Assembly (NCBI RefSeq): GCF_014655715.1
Contig: NZ_BNBM01000026.1
Coordinates: 1 to 64,000, forward strand
DNA length: 64,000 bases
Direction of reading: 5' to 3'
Source of the DNA: Streptomyces lanatus
GTDB lineage: Bacteria; Actinomycetota; Actinomycetes; Streptomycetales; Streptomycetaceae
The notes beneath the pieces were generated by a model, which was given only the letters and a program-made list of their open reading frames with translations, was not told where the DNA came from and made no database searches. Numbering within the stretch: the stretch's first letter is position 1; the number at the start of each line of letters is the position of its first letter. Positions 59,291 through 64,000 of the stretch are shown here, piece by piece. The translations under genes and the position numbers were made by a program.

Positions 59291-60619
59291 ATGTCCTCCG
59301 CCCCCTCCCCGACCGCTCGCATCGGCAGGCTGGCGATACTCGCCGTGGGCCTCTGCTGGCTGGCCGTCCTCTTCGACGGCCTGGACATGTTCATCTACGG
59401 CTCGGTGCTGCCCCACATGCTGGCGGAGAAGGCCCTCGGTCTCACCCCCGACCAGGCCGGTGACCTGGGCAGTTACGCCACCTTCGGCATGCTGGTCGGC
59501 GCCCTGACCGCGGGGACCGTGGCCGACCGGATCGGCCGCAAGAAGCTGATGGTGGCCTGTGTGGCGCTGTTCTCGCTGGCCTCGGGGCTGTGCGCGATGG
59601 CGACCAGTGTCGGCGTGTTCGGCCTCGGTCGGACGCTCGCCGGCATCGGCCTCGGCGGTCTGCTGCCGACGGCGATCAGCATGGTCTCCGACTACGCCCC
59701 ACGCGGTCGCGGCGCCCTCGCCATCGGCATGCTGATGACCGCCCACCACGCGGGCGGCATCCTCTCCGCCTACGTCGCCCTGTGGGTCGTGGAACCCCTC
59801 GGCTGGCGGGCCGCGTTCTGGTTCTGTGTGCTCCCGCTGCTGTTCGTGCCGGTGCTCGCCCGCTCCCTGCCCGAGTCACTGAGCTTCCTGGTCGCCAAGG
59901 GCCGCACGGAGGAGGCGCGCGAGTTGGCCGGCCGTTACGAGGTCGAACTGCCCGTCGCCCCGGCCGACAAGCAGGCCACGGGCGACCGCTGGACCTCCCT
60001 CGCCAACCTCTTCCGGGGCGGCGAGTGGACCCAGACCCTCCTCTACTGGCTGGCCTCCTTCGGCGGCCTGCTCCTCGTCTACGGCGTGGCCACCTGGCTG
60101 CCCACCCTGATGCGCGGCGAGGGCTACAACCTCGGCTCGGCGCTGACGTTCGTGGTGCTGTTCAACCTCGGCGGCATCGTCGGCATGCTCGTCGCCGGAC
60201 GCGCCTCCGACCGGTTCGGCGCCCCGCGGATCTCGGCGATCTGGTTCGCGCTGACCGCCGCCGGAGTCTTCCTGCTCAGCGTCCACATGCCACTGGCGGT
60301 CACCTTCACGGTGGTGTTCCTGACCGGCGTGTTCCTCAACAGCGCGCAGACCATGATCTACGCCACCGTCTCGATCGGCTCCCGCCCCGACAGCCGCGCC
60401 ACCGCCGTGGGCTGGACCTCCGGAATGGGCCGCTTCGGCGCCGTGTTCGGGCCGTGGCTCGGCGGCCAGTTGCTGGCCGCCGACAAGGGCGACTGGGGCT
60501 TCACCGCCTTCGCCCTCGCGGGTCTGTCGTCCATGGTCTTCATCGGCATCGCCGCACTGCGCGGCGCGAGGCGGACGACCGCGAGCGACCGCGACCAGCA
60601 ACTGATCGGCGCGCACTGA
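59291..60619 (+). CDS. MFS transporter, aromatic acid:H+ symporter type
   Basis: 442 aa with 12 predicted membrane segments. The first helix carries LFDGLDMFIYGSVLP, similar to the DGxD motif of AAHS proteins such as PcaK. The MFS loop motif is GTVADRIGRKK. Likely imports the aromatic acid degraded by the preceding operon. It has its own promoter but the same operator. GAGAGGAAAAC lies before the ATG. Confidence 0.88.
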   Translation: MSSAPSPTARIGRLAILAVGLCWLAVLFDGLDMFIYGSVLPHMLAEKALGLTPDQAGDLGSYATFGMLVGALTAGTVADRIGRKKLMVACVALFSLASGLCAMATSVGVFGLGRTLAGIGLGGLLPTAISMVSDYAPRGRGALAIGMLMTAHHAGGILSAYVALWVVEPLGWRAAFWFCVLPLLFVPVLARSLPESLSFLVAKGRTEEARELAGRYEVELPVAPADKQATGDRWTSLANLFRGGEWTQTLLYWLASFGGLLLVYGVATWLPTLMRGEGYNLGSALTFVVLFNLGGIVGMLVAGRASDRFGAPRISAIWFALTAAGVFLLSVHMPLAVTFTVVFLTGVFLNSAQTMIYATVSIGSRPDSRATAVGWTSGMGRFGAVFGPWLGGQLLAADKGDWGFTAFALAGLSSMVFIGIAALRGARRTTASDRDQQLIGAH

Positions 60620-60654
60620 CCGACGGATGCCGAACTCGGGAACGAGGCCGGACA

Positions 60655-60735
60655 CCGTCATATCTATTGGTCCGTCATATGTACTGATGGTCCGAACTGG
60701 GATATTCGACGCTCTCGCGTATTGTTGCGTCATAT
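60655..60735 (+). repeat. Three direct CGTCATAT repeats
   Basis: CCGTCATAT occurs at 60655-60663 and 60672-60680, each followed by a TGGTCC-like end, and CGTCATAT again at 60728-60735. All are upstream of the small membrane protein and could bind a regulator. Confidence 0.5.
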
Positions 60736-60808
60736 GCCCGCTGTGACGCGTGGCGGCTCTCGGGATGTCCGGGGCAAGTGAGTTGAACGGTGAAGGGGGA
60801 CGGGGGAC

Positions 60809-61105
60809 GTGGTGGCACTTCTCGCGGTGGTGGCCGTCGTCGGATACATGGCCAAGGCAGGCCTGCCCTGGTGGGTGGTGGCCATGGTGGCCCTCCTGAC
60901 GGCGGGCTTCGCCGCGGGGGTGAACGGGAGCCCGACCCGGGGGACCAGGAACCCCACCACGTCCGGCGCGGCGGATCAGCACACGATCCCCGTGTTCGAC
61001 CACGAGCCGACCGCCCCGCCCGTCTCCGTGAACGCGGGGACCGCCGGCCCGGACGACTGGGACGTCCAGGCGCCGGCCGGCACGGCGGACCGCGCTCTCA
61101 GGTGA
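60809..61105 (+). CDS. Small membrane-anchored hypothetical protein
   Basis: 98 aa with GTG start; AAGGGGG lies about 10 nt upstream. Two hydrophobic stretches (1-14 and 18-37) are followed by a polar Pro/Thr-rich tail. No family recognised. Its end overlaps the convergent esterase gene by 8 bases. Confidence 0.5.
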   Translation: MVALLAVVAVVGYMAKAGLPWWVVAMVALLTAGFAAGVNGSPTRGTRNPTTSGAADQHTIPVFDHEPTAPPVSVNAGTAGPDDWDVQAPAGTADRALR

Positions 61106-62057
61106 GGCGACTCCCCGTGGCCTCGCGCAGGTGCCGGGCGATCAACGCATAGGTCTCCCGCGCCTTCACGTCGTCGTTCCCGTCGTATCCATGATCGGCG
61201 CCGGCCACGTCATGGTGCCCGACCAGCGCCCCCGCCGCCCGCAGCCGCCCGGCATACCGCTCGCCCTCGGCCCGGAGCAGATCGTGCTCGGCGGTGATCA
61301 CCAGCGCCGGTGCGATGCCCTTGAGGTCCGCGGTGTCGGAGGGGTGGGCGGGCGACACGAGCGGGTCGCTGCGCCGCCGCACATCGGGGACGTACGAGGT
61401 GTCGAAGACGTCGGCCATCCAGGGCCGCAGCATCGGCCTGGCGATGGCGGCACGCTTGTCCCGGGCGTCCGTCGCCAGATCGAGCGGGGGATAGTGCAGC
61501 ACCTGGAGCGCGACCGAGGGCCCGCCCTCGTCGAGCACCTGCCGCGCCACGGCCGCCGCGAGCCCACCACCGGCGCTCTGCCCGCCCACGGTGAGCCGCC
61601 CACCGTCCCACCCCTGCTCGGCCCCCTGCTCAGCGACCCACCGCACGATCTCGTACGCCTGCCGGGTCGGTGCCGGAAACGGATGCTGCGGCGCCACGAC
61701 ATAGTCCACGTTGACCACGACCACCCCCGCCTCGGCGGCGAGGAACCGGCACAGCGGGTCGTCCACCTCGGTCAGCGTCATGACGTAGCCGCCACCGTGG
61801 AAGTTGATGTGCACCGGCGGCGCGGCCTCGGCGGTCTCAGGGGTCTGAGGGGCCTCGGGGAGATACACGGTCGCCCGTGCGGGTGCGACCGATGTGGGGA
61901 TCGTCAACTCGCGCACTCTGCGCGGGAATTCGGGGAACCGCGCATGCGAGGCGGCGGCGGAACCCCGTCCTGCGGAGCGCCGGTCCGCCATGACGGTCGC
62001 ACGCTGCATCGCCTTGGCGACGAAGTTGGCCACCGCGGGCCGGGCCAGGAGAGACAT
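61098..62057 (-). CDS. Alpha/beta hydrolase, HSL-type esterase
   Basis: 319 aa from the ATG at 62057 with GGAG upstream. INFHGGGYVM is the oxyanion-hole HGGG of the hormone-sensitive-lipase family and GGQSAGGG is the nucleophile elbow. The acid and His are probably in ITAEHDLLR and GADHGYDG. No signal peptide. Likely hydrolyses short acyl esters in the cytoplasm. Confidence 0.88.
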   Translation of the reverse strand: MSLLARPAVANFVAKAMQRATVMADRRSAGRGSAAASHARFPEFPRRVRELTIPTSVAPARATVYLPEAPQTPETAEAAPPVHINFHGGGYVMTLTEVDDPLCRFLAAEAGVVVVNVDYVVAPQHPFPAPTRQAYEIVRWVAEQGAEQGWDGGRLTVGGQSAGGGLAAAVARQVLDEGGPSVALQVLHYPPLDLATDARDKRAAIARPMLRPWMADVFDTSYVPDVRRRSDPLVSPAHPSDTADLKGIAPALVITAEHDLLRAEGERYAGRLRAAGALVGHHDVAGADHGYDGNDDVKARETYALIARHLREATGSRLT

Positions 62058-62085
62058 GGGGCTCCAGAGGTATATTGAGTTCGGC

Positions 62086-62114
62086 AATTGTAGGTGACGA
62101 CAATTATTGGTCAA
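62086..62114 (-). promoter_or_regulatory. Esterase promoter with inverted repeat
   Basis: On the minus strand TTGACC (62109-62114), 16 bp, then TACAAT (62087-62092). AATTGT (62086-62091) and ACAATT (62100-62105) form an inverted repeat across the spacer and -10. Confidence 0.65.
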
Positions 62115-62195
62115 GGGGTCGGTCCGGGCGGGGTCGGAGCACGCATGAGGTAGGGTTGACCTGCATGATCACGCGGTTCTCCGCGGGACACGCAC

Positions 62196-62269
<74 letters not shown>

Positions 62270-62290
62270 CTTTACGAAGTCGCAGGTCAG

Positions 62291-62319
62291 GGCCGTTTCA
62301 GAGAAAATCTGAAACGGCC
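62291..62319. terminator. Hairpin shared by tRNA-Pro and the PucR-like gene
   Basis: GGCCGTTTCAGA and TCTGAAACGGCC (62291-62302 and 62308-62319) pair perfectly around GAAAA, followed by TTT on the plus strand. The stop codon of the minus-strand gene lies inside the stem. Confidence 0.8.
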
Positions 62320-63650
62320 TTTCGGCTTGGCGTTCCAGCGGCGCGGTGCCACGCTCCCGACAGGTGCCGGGTGACGACCGCGCTGAGTGTGCGCACGCCC
62401 CGGGTCGAGCCGGGGTCGATGCCCGTGAGTTCGCGGACCCGGCGCAGGCGGTAGTCCAGGGTCCGGGTGTGGACGTTGAGGGCGTTCGCCGCGGCGCCTC
62501 GGTGCATGTCGTGGTGGTAGTACGCCTCGAGAGTGGCGAGGAGGTCGGGGCCGGTCTCCAGGTGACGGGCCACCGTGCGGAGCCAGTCGTCGATGAACGG
62601 TACGTCCGTGACGGCGAGTTCGACGAAGACATCTGCCAGGGTGTGCGGCCGCAGCCGGGTGGACGACGCCCGGCGCAGCGGGGCTGCCCGACTGATCCGG
62701 CGGGCGCGGTCCAGGGCGTCGGTCAGCTCCGGCAGTGGTGCGGTGGCCGTGCCGACGGCGCAGGGGCGGCCGAGGGCGTGGGCGAAGCCCTGCACGAGAT
62801 CCGGCAGGTGGGCGGGGGTGAGGTCGGGCAGGAGGTCGGAAGCGACGTGTGGTGGTGCGTCTTCCGTAGCGGTGGCGCCCGAGAACAGGGGAAGCAGGGC
62901 GATCAGCTCGCCGCTCCCGTCGCGGCCCTCCGGTCCCCATATGACCGGCGCCTGGTGGCTCTTTATCAGTGCCTCGATATCGTTTTCCAGGAAACGATCG
63001 ATGGTGGGCCGGTCCGGAAGCCGGAACACCGTCACCGCGTAGTGATCCGGCAGTTCCATGTCGACGGCCGCGGCGAGTTCCGTCGAAATCGGATCTCCGT
63101 TCAGCAATGACCGGGCCAGCAGGGCGACCTGCTCGGCATACGGAATTCGGCGGCGCAGTACGCGCACGAATCCCTGGCGGTAGGCGTCGATGCCGCGTTC
63201 GCCCTGTGGGGCGAACCAGGTCATCATGCGCATGAGTTCGTCGACATCTCCGCCGTGCTGGGTCTCGGTCGCCTCGTTGATCTCGCGCAGCATGAGTGCG
63301 GTGTGCACGCGTAGCACCCGCTGCCGCGCGTCGAGCGACAGTCCGGCATCTGCTCGCAGTTCGCCCATCGACGCGATGTAGCCGAGATCCTCTCCGGTCA
63401 ACTCGCTGTTGTGTGGCGACAGTTCGACGGTACGGCGCCGCAACCACATCGAGTGTTCCAGCGTCTCGGCCCGTGCCCGAGGGTCCTTGTCCAGGAACCC
63501 GAACTCCGGGATCTCGCGTGTGTATGTCTCGACCTCACGGCTGGCGTTGGTCGACGCCTGCCGGGCCAGCTCGGCGAAGAGGCTCCCCATGAATGTGAGC
63601 ATCTCATTCAGGGGTGATGGGTCGGCAGGGGGGATTCGGACGGCGTTCAT
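62298..63650 (-). CDS. PucR/CdaR-type transcriptional regulator
   Basis: 450 aa from the ATG at 63650; a TTG four codons upstream is less likely. The C-terminal HTH (LLATLEAYYHHDMHRGAAANALNVHTRTLDYRLRRVRELTGIDP) is the PucR helix-turn-helix. The N-terminal half is a helical sensor-like region (RsbRD-like) followed by a GGDEF-like central part. Targets are unknown. It may control the secreted protein transcribed divergently from 63841. Confidence 0.85.
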   Translation of the reverse strand: MNAVRIPPADPSPLNEMLTFMGSLFAELARQASTNASREVETYTREIPEFGFLDKDPRARAETLEHSMWLRRRTVELSPHNSELTGEDLGYIASMGELRADAGLSLDARQRVLRVHTALMLREINEATETQHGGDVDELMRMMTWFAPQGERGIDAYRQGFVRVLRRRIPYAEQVALLARSLLNGDPISTELAAAVDMELPDHYAVTVFRLPDRPTIDRFLENDIEALIKSHQAPVIWGPEGRDGSGELIALLPLFSGATATEDAPPHVASDLLPDLTPAHLPDLVQGFAHALGRPCAVGTATAPLPELTDALDRARRISRAAPLRRASSTRLRPHTLADVFVELAVTDVPFIDDWLRTVARHLETGPDLLATLEAYYHHDMHRGAAANALNVHTRTLDYRLRRVRELTGIDPGSTRGVRTLSAVVTRHLSGAWHRAAGTPSRKAVSDFL

Positions 63651-63840
63651 CACTCCGCACAAAACGGTGGCAAGTATATCGACCAGGCTTTTGTCACAGT
63701 GCGCAAAATTCCCGGATCGGGGCGTTCTCGCCGACCCTTCTCCTTGTGAAGGAAGTGTGAAGCGGCCTTAATGGGGGCCCGTGGGGAATTCTCAGCCGGG
63801 CGCCTCGAGCGGCGCTCGCCCAAACGGGAGGGAAACTTCG

Positions 63841-64000
63841 ATGAAAGCAGGCACGCGAAAGAGAATCATGGCGGCGGTCGCGGTCATGGCCACGTCGACG
63901 GCACTCATGCTCGGCACACCGGGCACCGGCTCGGCCGCCCCCGCCGCCACACTCAGCCTGCGTGCGTTCGGCATCAGTGGCGACGGCACCCTGATGGCCA
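63841..64000 (+). CDS. Start of a secreted protein, truncated at window end
   Basis: 53 codons visible. ATG with GGGAGGG upstream. Signal peptide KRIMAAVAVMATSTALMLGTPGTGSAA. The mature start LRAFGISGDGTLMA resembles the first strand of DUF4394-type secreted proteins, but too little is present to be sure. Confidence 0.7.
   Translation, partial: MKAGTRKRIMAAVAVMATSTALMLGTPGTGSAAPAATLSLRAFGISGDGTLMA

Overview
The window is high-GC actinobacterial DNA and most likely comes from a Streptomyces or a close relative. Signs of this are strong third-position G/C codon use, frequent GTG and TTG starts, Tat signal peptides, many secreted hydrolases carrying ricin-type (CBM13) lectin modules, LacI/GntR/PucR regulators, an myo-inositol (iol) locus and one tRNA-Pro. 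Families are assigned from motifs read in the translations. No database search was run.

Region 1 (about 1-28.2 kb) is a plant cell-wall degradation island. It encodes a partial SGNH hydrolase-ricin protein, a CE1-type esterase-CBM13, a GH6 endoglucanase, a GH10-GH62 fusion, two GH43 enzymes, a decayed CE1 esterase, a GH36 alpha-galactosidase, a GH12 endoglucanase, a GH74 xyloglucanase, a GH3 enzyme with extra domains, a GH27-CBM13 alpha-galactosidase, a CBM13-GH62, a GH127 with lectin repeats and a GH43-AbfB. Together these would attack cellulose, arabinoxylan, xyloglucan, galactosides and arabinan. No sugar transporter or regulator lies inside this part, so control is probably in trans. Candidate operators are a GTCGAAGCGCTTCGAC palindrome, CGAA-n-TTCG repeats and CebR-like boxes. 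An orphan NRPS-type condensation-domain protein sits downstream of the GH3 gene.

Region 2 (28.2-32.6 kb) holds a transposase remnant and miscellaneous genes: a small PH-like protein, a lipoprotein, a NudK-like Nudix hydrolase, an aldo/keto reductase behind a MerR-style promoter, and a double-DUF427 protein.

Region 3 (32.6-54.5 kb) is an inositol locus. One minus-strand operon runs iolC, aldolase-like, iolB, iolD, mmsA/iolA, GntR. It diverges across a 16-bp inverted repeat from a plus-strand operon: CUT2 sugar ABC transporter, iolE-like, iolG. Next to it are two further minus-strand operons, each divergent from its own LacI gene: PhyH oxygenase, SDR and two Gfo/Idh/MocA oxidoreductases, then three more Gfo/Idh/MocA oxidoreductases. 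With iolG there are six Gfo/Idh genes in about 10 kb, more than myo-inositol catabolism needs.

Region 4 (54.5-60.6 kb) is an aromatic-acid operon: FadR-type GntR regulator, GalB-like PIG-L hydratase, GalC-like aldolase, GalD-like PrpF tautomerase, a VOC-fold extradiol dioxygenase and an AAHS-type MFS importer. The gallate lower pathway appears complete, but the usual LigB-fold gallate dioxygenase is absent and a catechol-2,3-dioxygenase-like enzyme occupies its place. A shared GntR-like operator precedes both the regulator and the transporter.

Region 5 (60.6-64 kb) has a small membrane protein, an HSL-family esterase, tRNA-Pro(GGG), a PucR-type regulator and the start of a secreted protein cut by the window end.
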